DNA of 64,000 nucleotides from Rhabdornis inornatus (lineage: Eukaryota; Chordata; Aves; Passeriformes; Rhabdornithidae), in assembly GCA_013397075.1 (NCBI GenBank), contig VWZS01002573.1, positions 77,296 through 141,295 of the forward strand, in the 5' to 3' direction. The position numbers and the translations under genes were made by a program. Below the pieces are notes generated by a model. The model did not search any database and had not been told where the DNA came from. It saw only the letters and a program-made list of their open reading frames with translations. Every line of letters begins with the position of its first letter. Position 1 is the stretch's first letter. Shown in pieces: positions 25,062 to 37,975 of this stretch.

Positions 25062-25290
25062 AATAGAATCATTACAGAATAGCTTAGGGTGGAAGGAGCC
25101 TTTAAAGGCCCATCAGTTTCACCCCCACTGCTATAGGCAGGGACACGTTCAAATAGATCAGGTTGCCCTGAGTCCTGCCTGTCCTCAAATATTTCCAGGG
25201 ATGGGGCACTTACCACTTTTCTGGGCAGCCTTTGCCACTGTTCAACCACCCTGAGTATTAAAACCCTGTCTTGTAAATAATCTAAGGGCT
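25062..25290 (-). mobile_element. CR1 LINE fragment, minus strand
   Basis: It begins at the plus-strand AATAGAATCATTACAGAATA (reverse-complemented CR1 terminus). It continues through AGGGTGGAAGGAGCC, CAGGTTGCCCTGAGTCC, CCAGGGATGGGGCACTTACC and CTGGGCAGCCTTTGCCACTG, in the order expected for a CR1 3' end on the minus strand. The copy is diverged and 5'-truncated near 25,290. Confidence 0.9.
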
Positions 25291-27124
25291 AAGAGAAAGG
25301 CTGAGTGCAACCAGCAGCCATCAGGTTTTAAAGCTGCTCCTTTTACAGTTAAATGAGGTGACATTTCAGAACTCCATGGCACAAAATATTCAGGGTCTTC
25401 AGGTGCTCTGTGGTTTGTGGTGCAGCTGCAGACACCTGAGACCTGCAAGTCTCGAGAGGGCCGGAAAAAGCCAGTTGGGCTTGTGCAGAGCATTTGCCTG
25501 CCTCCAACAGCCTGACTGCACCAGACTCCTCAGGGCTGGCCACCTCCAGAGGTGAGCAAGGATGCTGGCTGAAGGACAAAAGGGAGCTACTGGGAAAGGA
25601 TTACAGGTGACTGCAAGTTCATAGTGGCAAATACCTAGGAAAATAGGAGTATCTTGAGCTAAATGTTGTCTTGGGAAAAATTCCTACTCTCTAGGTGACC
25701 ACGGTCATAATCACAGGGGAAAAAAACACTGAGATATTTTAAAAATTCTTGCATTTCTGCTCAATTAATTTACAATATTGTTTTTTAAAAATAATGCATT
25801 TAGAAATTCTGTGTGCTGTTACTCACAAATTGCTTCAACAAGGCCCTGGTTATACTGTATTTAATTATTCAAAACTACACAATGAATTATTTCTGGATAG
25901 GATTTATAGACAGCTTATTTCCAGTCTTTAATATTCATACTGAGACCAGATAATTTTCACTGAATGCCTGTGGTTTATATATCCTGCTGTATGCTTCTGT
26001 CCTTTGACTGCAGAAATTCCTGCACATGCACATTCAGAATTTTAATTCATGTTTTTTTAAAAAGATAAAAGATCCTGTTTCCTTGTAAACCTTTGCCAAT
26101 GAACAAGTACAATGGCATATCATGGAAAAAAATAGATAGTGTACTAAGCTGACAAACTTACCTGAATTTTTTTCTTATCCTAAGAAAATGCTCTCAAGCA
26201 TTTATATTTTAAATTACTTCAGTCAAGATTTTGACGGAATTAGGAAAGTAAAATGATGACTGGGAAAAGTCTAGAACCCTTCTACACTCTGCTCTGGTGT
26301 GTTTTGTAGAGAAAAATCTTATGATTTTCAGGCCGGATTTGGTTTTTAGTGGCAACCCTCAGAATCATCTCTCCTTTGAGAAGCCGAGTGTACAATTCAG
26401 TATGCATAACAAAGCATCCTGTGTGTGTATCACAGATTAAGTGATAGCTATTTAAAGTACGGAGGGAACATCAAAGGCTTCACAAGATTCATTTGCTGCT
26501 CTTTGAATAAGAAAAAAACCTGCAAACACAGGGCAAATGCTGCTAGGATCACAATGGAAAGAGCTCAGACTGTACCTTACAGCAAACCAAACAAGGGTAT
26601 GGAAGAGCAAAGCAAACACACTGGGGGGCCTCCTTCCTTTCCCAATATTTCATCTGTCGTGATTCACGTATCTCCCATCCCCTGTGTCAGCCCTGGGACA
26701 AACCTTGCGCAGACAGAATGTGAACTCAAATACCCCCTTCCTATGGCTGAGATTGCCTTTCTGATTTGTAGCCCCACTGAAGCACTCTCAAATGTAGTGC
26801 AGAACCATTAAAAAACATCTCTTGTATGTGCCTGAGTATGCCCTTGCTGTGGAAACTCTCTGGCCAGGAAGAGTGGCCAACCCTGGGTAGGCATGGACGG
26901 GTTTCTCTTTTTTCTGACAAGGGCATTTTGCTTGTGGATGTGCCTTTTCTCAGATTTCTGTCAGTTTCTGCCCTGAAACATGATAGCATTTTTCTAACGA
27001 TGGTGTCTCCCTTTGTGTCAGGTTGTCCTCAGTGCCCAGCAAGCCATGTGAGAGTGGAGACCATGCAGTTTCTGCACACAGGAGAGCAGGGTATTTTCCT
27101 TCAAACCCATGTCCAAACCCACAT
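25291..27124. other. unique non-coding stretch
   Basis: No gene is seen. GC-richer text at 25,360-25,600 and open frames near 26,430-26,810 and 26,830-27,160 have no recognisable domain, and the last of these runs into the CR1 element. Confidence 0.45.
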
Positions 27125-27547
27125 CCAGAAAAGGGCCACGGAGCACAAGTCTTGTGAGGAGTGACTGAGGGAGGTGGGGTTATTTAGCCTGGAGAAAAGG
27201 AAGCTTGGGAAGACCTTATCGCCCTCTACATATCCCTAAGAGGAGGTTGTAGCCAGGTGGGGGTCAGGCTCTTCTCCCAGGCAACAAGTGGTAGGACAAG
27301 AGGAGACTGCCTCAAGCTGCACCAGATGAGGTTTAGATTGGATGTTATGAAAAAAATTCTTCATGGAAAGATTGTCAAGCAGTGGAGCAAGATGCCCAGG
27401 GCTTTATTGGAGTCACCATCCCTGCAGGTATATAAATGACATGTAGACATGCTTTGGTGGTGGCCTTGACAGTAATGGGTTAGTAGCTGGGTTATCTTGA
27501 TTGTCTTAGAGGCTTTTTCCAACCTTAATGATGCCATGATTCTATGA
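27125..27547 (+). mobile_element. CR1 LINE fragment, 3' end
   Basis: The sequence reads CACAAGTCTTGTGAGGAG, AGCCTGGAGAAAAGGAAGC, AGGTTTAGATTGGATGTTAT and GGAGTCACCATCCCTGCAGG. It ends in the CR1 tail TTTTTCCAACCTTAATGATG followed by ATGATTCTATGA. It is of the same tail subtype as the copy at 3.0-3.5 kb, and 5'-truncated. Confidence 0.92.
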
Positions 27548-30510
27548 AAACCAAGCTCATAACCTGCTATGGCTCCTGTAACTGAGTCAACCTTATCCCA
27601 AAGCACCCTAATTTGAGGAGATTTCCACCTCAGGATGTGCTGTGAAGCACCTGTGAAGCAGCTCTGTGAATGATGAAGGATGAATTCTTCCCTTTCTCTC
27701 TCCTTTGCCTCCTTCCTCAGGCAGTAACTGCTCTGGTAGAATATACACAGTTTTCATTCTTTTACTGCAGAAATAGATTTAATCCCATATGCACTACAAA
27801 ACATCTCTGATGGTGGTGTCTGGAACTTCTGTTCAGGCAAATGCTTTTGACCTCGACCACCACAGCCTGGTTCAGTGCCCACCAAATTATGACAAGCACC
27901 TGCTCAATCTCTGCTGAATTGCCCTTCTTCACTCTTCCAGTGATAGCTACTGTATTTACTCTGAACAACAAAGTTTTGTCCAGATAGTATTTTTTCTGTG
28001 TTTGAAACACATAGCCTAGTATTTTGATCATTCAAAGGAAAAAAATCAGCCTCCTTGACACATAATCAAAATTTGCACTCTTTTGTAACTCCTTAAATAG
28101 TCAAAGAGGACTCACTGCTAAATTTCCATGTTATTGCCCTTTGCTAAATTTATCAACATACAAGTTGATAACTTTCATTCTGAATTTTGAATTTTCTTGT
28201 GGCTTTACTGTCTTGCTGATATTAATTCTAACTTTTTCTTCCTTGACAAATAGCTATTTTTCCCTCTTGGAAGAGCTTTATTTTTAAATGCTTTCAACCT
28301 GCATTAAATAGTTGGGTTTGTGTCCAGATTATTATTCTCACCGATTTCTGGTTTTTTTCTGCTCCCAAATTCTTATTAACTTTGTGTCATGTCAGAAAAA
28401 AACCCCCACACATGTACATTTTGAGAGATGTTATATGAAAAAAGTGATAAGGCACAGTTCAGCTGTTTGCTCAGCAGAAGTGGCAGCATTAATTGTCCAT
28501 TTGCACATTTATGGGGCCAGCCACATTCTGTAACAGCTAGAACTGAGATAAAATCACCAGCTGAGGCACTTTTAAAAAGAGATTGAAAATGTCTTTTCGT
28601 TCCACATATGGTAGTATGGGGCAAAGTCGAAGAAGGAGAAGAGAAAAACCCTTGTAATAAATGCAAATTTCATCTCTACGCTGTTATTTCTTGTACTTGG
28701 CTGCTCTGTAATAATTCTGTCATTGGTGACAACCATCCCACTAGACTGCTTTTAAATGGCTCTCAGCTTCTTCTTGATTTTCCTGTGTGCCCTTTCTCTG
28801 GGGAGAGCTTCACTTCAGAATTGTTTAATCAAAACTCAGATTCTCTCCTGATGTCATGATAGTTTCCTTCTCAGCTGGTGGTAAGAAAATTGATCTTTCC
28901 AGGATAGAAGCCTTTGCATAAAAGCAGTCCTTCACAGTGTCAAGTCACTGAGATTTTTGTTAGCACCCAAAAGACAGTTGAGGAATGTTCAAAATTTTTC
29001 ATTCTGAAGTGTGACAGTGGGAAAATGTCCATCACCCAAATATAGCCATTCTTTCTCATCTCCTCATTTACTCGATCCTTTCCTGCAAACTAAACTCCAA
29101 AGCTTCCTTCTGTCTGCTTTGAAATATGAAAGACTTTTTATTTTATTAATTTCCATTAGGAACAGCAAAAACCCTTTGTGCTCAGAATCTGTGTGTGACT
29201 GAAATCTTATGAATATTTGAGACAAAGCTCCTCATGTCTCTCAGTTTGGTCTAGTTTTGAAAGGAGACACTTCATTTGGAATAAATATTGGCTGGTTAAC
29301 TTATAAAGCTCTGTAAATACAGAATGAAGAGCAAAGTCTGGAGGCATAAAAATGGCAAGCCAAAATGTTCTTGTCTTTGTCTCAGGTCTATTATATAAAT
29401 GCAAAATGGAGGGGAATCTCTTTCCTCAAGTATTTTATTTTCAGCCCCCAATTGCAGTCTATTATCTTACTGATCAGCTCTTTAAATTAGGATGCTATTT
29501 CCCTTCTTTTATGTGCATTGGGACAAGGACACATTTTTTGTGCTTTTGCCAGATGAACTGGTCTGCTGTGCACAGCTTGATGTGATATGACACTTCCAGA
29601 TGCATAAAATATTTCCATGTTTCAGATGTGTCAGTGCGTGTCTGCATGAAAGCACAGAAGAAATCTGCCTAGAGACACAGACCATCAATTTATCAGGCAG
29701 TTAACTCACTCCAAAGTTACTGGTTGCCCGTTCTCTCCTGAATTTTTCCTCCCCCAAAGATGTGGCAGTGCCACTACAGCACTTTCTCTTTGTGCTGCCG
29801 TAGTCTAACCCTCAGCAAAACTCTAGATTCCCATCACTGCTTCTCCAGCCTATCAAAGCCAGTGAGTTCACAAGTACACAACTGAACATTCTATCCCGCC
29901 TCAAAATCCATCACTACATCCCCAGATTCCTTCCCTGTTCAGCTGTCATTCCCACTATTACCAGATTTTGGCTGATTGAGGACTTTGCATGGCACAGTGA
30001 CGTGCCCATCTCTTCCCCACTGCAGGCAGCTCTGACACGCTCTTTTCTGTTGCTCATCAGAGAAAAGTTATTTTGCTCAAGATCATGAAGCTCTGGGATT
30101 TGAAAGGAAGCTCAACATTCAGTGGCAGGGGAAAGTAGCAATACTGGGAGCTTGATTTATAGGTTCTGTGACACTGAGGCACCTCAGCCAACAGCTTCAA
30201 AATATCCACCTCAAGGAGGACTACAAATTGATCTTGTGAATCTTGCATCTGCCAGCTGGAGATTGGGTGTCTGCCCTAAAACAGGGAAACTGATGTATCA
30301 CTGATGCTCACCCTTCAAGGTTGCTGGAGCTAAAAGTTAGAACTTGTGAGGATGACTCAATTGCACTCCAGAGGTTCTTATATCAAAGGACAAATCATTA
30401 ATCTCTTCTTTGTGAGACACTTTGATTAGATTTTGTGCCTGAATCCTGGCCTGCAAAGAGCTTCTGTAGCTTGGACTCCACACAGATATATGAGTGTGAG
30501 GATTTATTTT
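27548..30510. other. unique non-coding stretch
   Basis: About 3 kb of AT-rich sequence with no gene, LTR, CR1 or tandem repeat recognised. Confidence 0.5.
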
Positions 30511-30714
30511 ATCATAGAATAGTTGTGGTTGGAAGGCACTTGTGATGGTCATCTAGTCCTCCCCTCCCCAATAAGCAGAGACACTTTCAATGAGATCAGG
30601 TTGCTCAGAGCCCCATTCAACCCAGCCTTGTTTGTGTGCATGGATGGGCAACCTGTGCCAGTGTTTTACTGCTCTCATTGCAAAGTACTTCTTTATACCT
30701 AGTGTATATGGACC
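30511..30714 (-). mobile_element. CR1 LINE fragment, minus strand
   Basis: The plus-strand text runs ATCATAGAATAGTTGTGGTT, GGAAGGCACTTGTGATGG, GATCAGGTTGCTCAGAGCCC and GGGCAACCTGTGCCAGTG. This is the reverse complement of a CR1 3' end, truncated near 30,714. It faces head-to-head with the plus-strand CR1 tail at 30.9 kb. Confidence 0.92.
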
Positions 30715-30877
30715 CTCCTCCATAACAGGTCCTGCTCCAATAGATCCATCTCTTTGTTATGTAACCCAGGCATGCAATGAAGAATGTCCACAGCTGTCTC
30801 AAGAGATACTGAAGGAAACTCTTTGACTGTCTGATTTTTCCCAGTGGAGGAACTTGGACCATATTCTTGGGCAAGGG

Positions 30878-30971
30878 TGTGGCTCCTGGGGATGGTCCTG
30901 TGCGGGACCAGGAGATGGACTTGATGATCTTTGTGGGTCCTTATGAACTCAGTTTATTCTGTGATTCTGTA
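30878..30971 (+). mobile_element. CR1 LINE tail fragment
   Basis: It ends with GGACTTGATGATCTTTGTGG, then GTCCTTATGAACTCAG and TTCTGTGATTCTGT, the canonical CR1 terminus. Only about 95 bp are confidently CR1. The stretch from 30,715 to 30,877 may hold more of the same diverged element. Confidence 0.88.
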
Positions 30972-32852
30972 TAAAGAGGCTCTGTTGGGACTGTCCAACC
31001 CTTAAGTCCGTTTTTGCTGGAGGGCATACCCAGAGCTCACAAACCCACACCAGCGTTCATAAACACCTGGTGGCCTTCATTCTGCACCAGAGGGAGCAGT
31101 TTCTCTCCTGCAGGAGGCATTTCAGTGAAGAAGATAAACTTTTTCTTTTGTTTGGTGGCTGAATACCTGGCTGACATTTTCCATCAAGTGTAAGGATGCA
31201 GTGGCTTGGTGTGAGCTTCCTGCTCCAGGTGCACTGCAGACTTCAATTCCAGAGGACAACAAGGGTCTCTCAATGTAAGAATACTTATCACTTACTTTTC
31301 CCTCTCACAGTGAATAAAGTTTTCTACTTTCCCTTTCCAGAAACAAAAGCATGCTACCTTTTTGATCTTTGAGGTTTTTCATTTGTTAATTTATTAATTT
31401 TGTATTTATTTGTTAATTCACCCACTGAATTAAAGGAATCCCTTGCTGCCCTGACATAAAAGTATTTTATGATTTCCTCTAAATGAGTAATCACTACTAT
31501 TTTTCTACTTACTTTTTAAAAAATTAAGTGTCAAGACAGGGCTAGTTTAAGTACATAATCCTGGTGCTTATTTTGAAGACTTGCTTATGGTCTATGATTT
31601 GTCTTTCAGATTAAATATTGTAAACTGATAGTTTTATTAGTAGGTTTAGCTGGAAGAAAAACTCATTTGATCTCATAACTGGTCATTAGAAAATGAATTT
31701 AATGAAAAAACCCCAGTGTCTCTTGTCTGAAAATACAGACCCTGTTCATTGTGGCAATAATAGGTCTTAGGTGAGTGTGCTATGCCATATAACTAATTTG
31801 TGAGGGTGACTCAATGAAAAACAAAAAGCAGCTTAACATATATGGCAATCAGTATAATGAGCTGAATTTCAGGCCTAGAGACAACATCCTGGCATAGGGA
31901 TTATTTAGGAGAAAAAAAAAATAAAGGAAAGAAACAAAGAAAACCCCTATAAAACCACCCCTCGAATATTTGAAAAGAAAACAGAAAGCCAAAGTCCTTA
32001 TCATTGCAACTTAAGCAAACATGTGGTAGGTGGGATTAGGGAAAAAATTCCAGAAAAACCTTTTTCCTTTTTTCCCTGTTGGGGAAAAACTTTCACTCCT
32101 AGACCATGTGACCATTCCTATATACCCAAAACTGAACTATCTCCACAGATCTATTTTGTTTGCAACTCTGTTCAAATGTGTTTTTCCCATTCTCATTCAA
32201 ATCTTTCTTCCCAAATTTGAGGAAGAACCTCAATAGCTTTAAGAACAAAACAGCTGCTAGAAGCCTGAAGTTGTCTTGCTATGAGCATACATGGAGTCTA
32301 GCTCACAGAATCACCAAAAAAGAATCTTAAAATAAGTATCTTGTCATAAAGAATGTTTGGGACAGCTTTGTGATTGATAGATAAATGTAATGAATTAAAA
32401 CTGCACTAAATTTTTCATGCAGAGTTTTACTTCCAAAAGTTTGTCAACTCCTGTTGATAATTGCTTTCTGCTCCCAAGATCTATTTTAAGTCTGAGCTAG
32501 TAAAGTTGTGTGCTTCCTTTGCCAGTGTTTCTATTAGGAGACTTTTTTTATCCTGTTCTTTCACATTGCTTCAGGCAGTCTGAACACTTACAGATGCCCA
32601 GTGTAAGTACAAGATCTGTGTTGCCAAATGAATTAATTGGGTTGCCTCTTAAACTTTGCCAGCTGCCAATACTGCAAAAAGCTACAAAGACTAATGGGTA
32701 CAGTGAAAAAACAAACATAAAGGGTTCCCACGTTCTTGGCAAAGCTGTTGATGAGGACATATCACTTGAATCTTGGAAGCTGGTTTTCTGTCAGATACTC
32801 CCACACTTTGTGGGCAGAACTGTCACAAGCAGATCTAACTGAAGATTTTTTT
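30972..32852. other. unique non-coding stretch up to the assembly gap
   Basis: No gene or mobile element is recognised. The region is AT-rich with A-rich tracts near 31,911-31,960. Short frames near 32,023-32,236 and 32,510-32,842 show no domain. Confidence 0.5.
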
Positions 32853-32895
32853 NNNNNNNNNNNNNNNNNNNNNNNNNNNNNNNNNNNNNNNNNNN
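32853..32895. other. assembly gap (43 N)
   Basis: A run of 43 undetermined bases, with seven T before it and about eighteen T after it. The sequencing or assembly evidently failed in a poly-T tract, and the true length is unknown. Confidence 0.98.
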
Positions 32896-33118
32896 TTTTT
32901 TTTTTTTTTTTGAGAATAGTGATATTTCATTCTTTCCTTTCTTCTGAAATTATAAGTGTAACTAGTGTTCTATCTCAGATTTGCTAACCTTGGAAGTGAA
33001 TGCTGAATATTCCCTTCCATAAGACAAACAGCAATATCAGTCTCACAGATCTTTGCTGGTTTGGAGCCAAGGTGATCCTTGACACTTTCCTACTTGCCAC
33101 AGAACAAGGATGAGGTGA

Positions 33119-33332
33119 TGTAAGGGTCGGTCCGAAGTTTCCCTCGTCTTTGCCTCCCGACCATCGCAAGGAGACTTTGAGGACCCCCACCCAGACTGAC
33201 TCTGAACAATGGCTTTCTGGCCTGACCAAGGTGGATGCTTGCCAAGGGACTGTTTGCAGGTGNCCTGTTTGTACCTCTGAGATCGAACGAACCATCACGA
33301 CCCCCACTCTGTATTAATAGCGGATCGTGACA
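33119..33332 (+). mobile_element. solo LTR, internally shortened, with target duplications
   Basis: The element begins TGTAAGGGTCGG and ends GATCGTGACA. It is flanked by a perfect 5-bp direct repeat, GGTGA, at 33,114-33,118 and 33,333-33,337. It is the same family as the 572-bp solo LTR at 49.5-50.1 kb: both share CTTGCCAAGGGACTGTTTGC, a GAGGACCCCCACCCA block and similar ends. Relative to that copy, about 365 bp covering the TATA box and polyadenylation signal are missing, and a single N at 33,263 lies exactly at the junction. The missing part may therefore be an assembly collapse and not a true deletion. Confidence 0.9.
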
Positions 33333-34140
33333 GGTGACCTGACTCCTCCAGCCTGTGTTGCAGAATTGGTGTTCAGATATCCGCCACCTAAATTTTAAAG
33401 GCTACCTAGATCTTCACAGCATTTCAATATCAGTCTCAGAAATTATATGACCTAGTATTTGTGAACTTGCTCTAATTGTCCAGTGTGGAAAGTGGATTGA
33501 TACCAGTGGCTGACACTTCTTTGCATGATGTATCTTCATCATAAGAAAATATAGACTAAACATGTCCCTATATCTTAATGATTCATTGGAGCCAAATTGA
33601 CAATTCTGTCACAGATGTAATGAATTTCTCAGTACTCATCCCCTTTGTCTTGAATTTCTTTGTGTTTTGGGGGTTATTTTAATAGTGGGGTGAAAAGTGT
33701 TGAATACTTGATAGTCATACTCAAAAGAGGATAAAAATGCATTATTCTTTATTTGTTTTCATTTAAGCCCTGTGAATATTCTGTGTGCTTGTTGGAAGAG
33801 CATGAGCCATATCAAGCTTTTTCTGTCCGAGAATATAATGTTTCCTTGGGAAAGAAATGAGAACAGTATTAGGAAACTGCTGGTTTATTTGGATTTGGGT
33901 AGACAATCTGTTTCAACAGTTTATCTACAGAGACATCATATGGAGCCACAGCAAAGACTAACATAACAAGAACATTAACTGTGTTTTTTTACATATCAGG
34001 CTGAGTTGTTCTGCAAGTGGAATGGATGTTGGAGAACTAGCTAAGAATAAATTTATTCTATATGGAAATTCATCAATCTAAATTAAGCATGATTGTAAAA
34101 TATTTGCCTTGTTTTACAAGTACTGTTTAATTATGGCTTG

Positions 34141-34142
34141 AA

Positions 34143-34175
<33 letters not shown>
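34141..34175. repeat. (AATA)n microsatellite
   Basis: 35 bp of perfect tetranucleotide repeat, nearly nine units of AATA. It is likely to be length-polymorphic. Confidence 0.97.
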
Positions 34176-34179
<4 letters not shown>

Positions 34180-37100
34180 ACTAAAATTTTCAGTATTTGA
34201 ACTAGTACCTGTAATTTCTAATACTAATTTCAGTATTTGAAATAGAAGTTTTAGAAACACTTGAGTTTTTTTCAAAATGTCTTTCTAACCTACTAAACCA
34301 CTTGTTTTTAAACAAATAAACTCCTCCCTCCCCAACAGTTTAGTAAGGAATGTTGAACTATTTCTGTGTTACACTTGACAGGTATTTACTAGCATTAAAA
34401 TCAGATTGCTGAAGATTAGAAAAACAGAATGCAGATGACTTGTAAATAAAGCTTAGAGATGAGCACAAAAGATAAAACTCCGTCTGTATTCACTGACTGA
34501 ATTTTAGGAAAACTCCAGAAGCTGTCTGAAAACCTTCTGCTGAATTGAGTGAAGCCAGGTGATTATCACAAGACTGCAAAATGAAGGAGACAGCTTTGAA
34601 AATGGCAACATTCTGGAAATTGCAATAAACACTTGTTTCCTGCTGAGAACCAGATAATTCAGGAAAGGTAAGAAAAGGAATTTAGGAAACATCTTAGTGC
34701 AAATACTAAAGAACTTAAATGTCTTGTATTACAGTATCTGAAGATTCTAGCTGGATTCATCTGCACTGATTTTGATTAATGCCATTAGAAGTAGCTGTTT
34801 AAGCAGCCTTCTGATGCTCTGCAACTCCATCATCCCCCTCACACACGTGCTTTTCTTTGATGCCAGTTTTCAGAATAATTTTAGGCATATGCTGCCTTCA
34901 GTAGCTGTGTATCAAATTGTCATTTCAACCTTCACTACACTGTTTTGCATTCAAAATGCAGATTTCAATAGTGAAAATTCAGATTTTAGTAGTGGGAATT
35001 TAAACAGAAAACAAGAAGTGTTTCCAGCCTGCAGTGTTTTGGTTCTCTACATTTTGATTTCCAGACGTGGCATTTGTTAACAGTCTTTAGAATAGGAGGG
35101 AGACACATTTGTAGGCTCAATTATTATATAAAATGGAGGTTGGGAAAACAAAAAAAATGTAAGCAAACAGGCTTAAGACTCTTTCCAAGAGATATTCCAT
35201 ATCATATAAGATCAGGGTCATGGGTGAGACTAGAGGGTTGCCCTTGCCACAGCTGCCATTGCTCAGACACTGCCTGCGCATCTATCTGCTGAGGACAGGT
35301 AGTGAATGATTGTTTTTGTATCACTTTAAAAAAACAACAACTTCATTCTTATTAAATGGTCTTTGCCTTGACCCATGGGTTTGTACCCTCCATGAAGAAG
35401 TGGCTCTGTGGGTGCTTTGTTCATGACCTGGGTCAACCCACAGCAACCACAGGGCATCTAGAGGAGTGACCTGGTTTGAAGTTCTCCATTACCCGCTAAA
35501 CTTGAAAGCCACAAGAGGATAATTAAAACTACAATTCCAGAGGAAAAAAAAAACCTCATCAAAAAAAATCTTACTGTGTGTTTCCTAGAACCACCTAAAT
35601 TCTATTAAGGGACAATTTAGGGAGTGTATGAATTATGAATGACTACCAACTTATTTTCTCAGAACATATATTTCTTTCATTACTGGTGCATAATTTTAGC
35701 CTTTAGGTGAAAAAAGATCCTGTTGTATTTATATTAATTATATCACACACTTACTGTATTATAGCTTATCTTTACAAGAGCTCCACAGCTCTTCAAAAGT
35801 ATTAATTTAATTTTCTGTATCTCCCAAGGGAAGGGGTTAATGTCAGCAAAACAAAGGGCTGTGAAGCAATTCTAACTGCCCAGCACTCAGTTTCCAAGAT
35901 AGAGGTTATGCCCGTGTAAGCCCAACCAAAGCCTTTAATTTGGTATCTTTGCAATCAGCAAGGGACTTAATACAAAAAAGGACAGCCTGAAAATTCCTGC
36001 CTCAAATGTTTCAACACGTGCTTTTGGTACAGTAGTACATACCCTAGAAATAATTGTTGTTGAGGACCATGGACTATTCTCAAAGGAATACAGGGAAGTC
36101 AAGCACTGGTATCTTGGTGGTTGAATTTTCTGGCTTAAGTTATGCATAAATTACTTTTGTGTATGTGCATTTTTTAAAGAGAAAACACATTTTGTGTCAT
36201 ATGTTTAGTTGACAGGGTATTTCATAGTCTTGCAAGCACTTGTACTTTCCTGTGAAAAGCTGTGTGAGCACCTATTTTAAGGCTGTGCTATGGGTAATAC
36301 AACACACATTAAGAAGAATTAATATTTGCTGTTCAGCAGAAAAATCTCCACATTTCCATTTTCTCTGTGAAAGACGAAGCTTCTCTTTTTACACTGTCTT
36401 TACTCCAAGTAAAGCCAAAAGATATCCTCAGTCTTCCCATCTATGACAACATCCTAAAAACAGGGATATTACTTTGTACCAGGCATCCTAAACTAGTAAT
36501 AATGCTGAGCAGAACAGTTATTGTGTAAAATTTAAAAATACTTCTTTCCCCTCCCCCCCCAGGAAGGATGGCAACAATCTGCTGTGGAATTAATATGAAC
36601 CTCTTATTTTTATGTGTCACAAAACACTGGTTTCCTTGCTGCATACAAGAGGCTTCTGCAATACTTTTTTTTTCCTTTTATTTTGTCGTGTGGGATTTTA
36701 TTTTTGTGTTTTATATTTATGACTGATTTTGGCCCAAGTAAAAACCCAGGACTGGCTCTACAGTGCTGTACCGCTTTCCACTGCATGTGACCTTGAAACT
36801 GCAAAACAGAGACGCAGATGTGCAGGGAGGAGCAATACCTGCCTTAATGAGAACTCCAATCTTCCATGTGCTCCTAATCGTTTTAGCTTTCCAATGATCA
36901 AGGATTATTGATTTTACTTCTCTCCTTTCCTTATGTCAAGACAGTTTTCTGTGAGCTAAATGCTAAGAAACAGCATCAGCAGAAATCCTTCTTCCAGCAC
37001 ATTCAATTTTAGGATTTTAACTCCCTTTATTGCTGCTGCTCCCTTTTGAAATTATTTTGCATATTTGTTTGTTTAGTTGTTTGTTTGTTTGGTGTTGTTA

Positions 37101-37278
37101 ATTGTAAGCAGCTATAAGCAAGCACTGGGGACCATCTGCAGCGCAGCAAACCAAAAGGTGCCTGTTCAGTGCTCCCTGTGCTCTGGAACAGTGCTGGGGC
37201 TGCACCCTGCATTATTCAGGATCAGCCACTCTTGGACTGACGCTTGTTGGTAATTCCTTTGGTCGGCATTTCTTTGTT

Positions 37279-37292
37279 GTCTCCATGGCAAC
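37279..37292. promoter_or_regulatory. RFX-type X-box motif (candidate)
   Basis: The plus strand reads GTCTCCATGGCAAC. Its reverse complement, GTTGCCATGGAGAC, is a close fit to the known imperfect-palindrome site of RFX winged-helix factors (GTTGCCATGG followed by A/G-rich AAC). It sits in unique sequence 150 bp from a CR1 insertion. One motif of this length can occur by chance, so this is only a candidate binding site. Confidence 0.3.
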
Positions 37293-37438
37293 TGTTTCTA
37301 TTGCTATGAGCATCTCTGGGGCCCGGCCTTGCTCACATGTGTCTCAGCTGCTTCTCTCTGAATGGTGCAATTTAGTAGCTGTGGCATCTCTATATTTAGA
37401 TGCCTTATGCTCTCTGTATTATTTATCACCGGGACAAA

Positions 37439-37975
37439 TCACAGAATCACAGCATCACAGGATGGTTTGTGTTAGAAGGGATCTTTAAAATCCATCATTT
37501 TCCAAAAACCCTGCTGTGGGCAGGTACAGCTTCTACTAGTCCAGGATGCTCAGAATCCCATTCAACCTGGCTTTGAACACTCTCAGGAATGGGGTATCCA
37601 CAGCTTTTCTGGGCAGCCTCTGCCAGTGCCTCACCACCTTCACAGGAAAGAATTTCTTCCTTAAATCTAATTTAAAGCTAGTCTCAGTTTCAAACCATTC
37701 CCCCTTGGTCTGTCCCTACATTCCTTTCTCAAAAGTCCTTCTCCAGCTCACTTGAAACCCCCTTTGGGTGCTGGAAAGGGCAGTGAGGTCTCCCTGGAGC
37801 CTTCACTTCTCCAGGCTGAACAACCCCAGCTCTATCAGCCTGTCTCCACATCAGAGATGCTCCAGCCTGTGATCATTCCCATGCCCTCTGGACCCACTCC
37901 AACAGGTCCATGTGCTTCTAATTTTGAAAGTCCCGGAGCAGGACACAATACTCCAGGAAGGGTCGCATGATGCTC
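37439..37975 (-). mobile_element. CR1 LINE fragment, minus strand (longest here)
   Basis: It starts at the plus-strand text TCACAGAATCACAGCATCAC, then continues without large gaps. Recognisable blocks are CATTCAACCTGGCTTTGAAC, GGGCAGCCTCTGCCAGTGCC, AAGAATTTCTTCCTTAAATC, TCTCCAGGCTGAACAACCCC and GAGCAGGACACAATACTCC. All are reverse-complemented CR1 3' UTR and ORF2 C-terminal sequence. At ~540 bp it is the longest minus-strand copy, and truncated near 37,975. Confidence 0.93.

Larger units (their letters stand above)
33338..37438. other. unique non-coding stretch
   Basis: About 4 kb of AT-rich sequence with no gene seen. It holds the (AATA)n microsatellite at 34.1 kb, a C-run near 36,549-36,560, and a possible RFX-type site near 37.28 kb. 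No CR1 or LTR is recognised. Confidence 0.5.
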
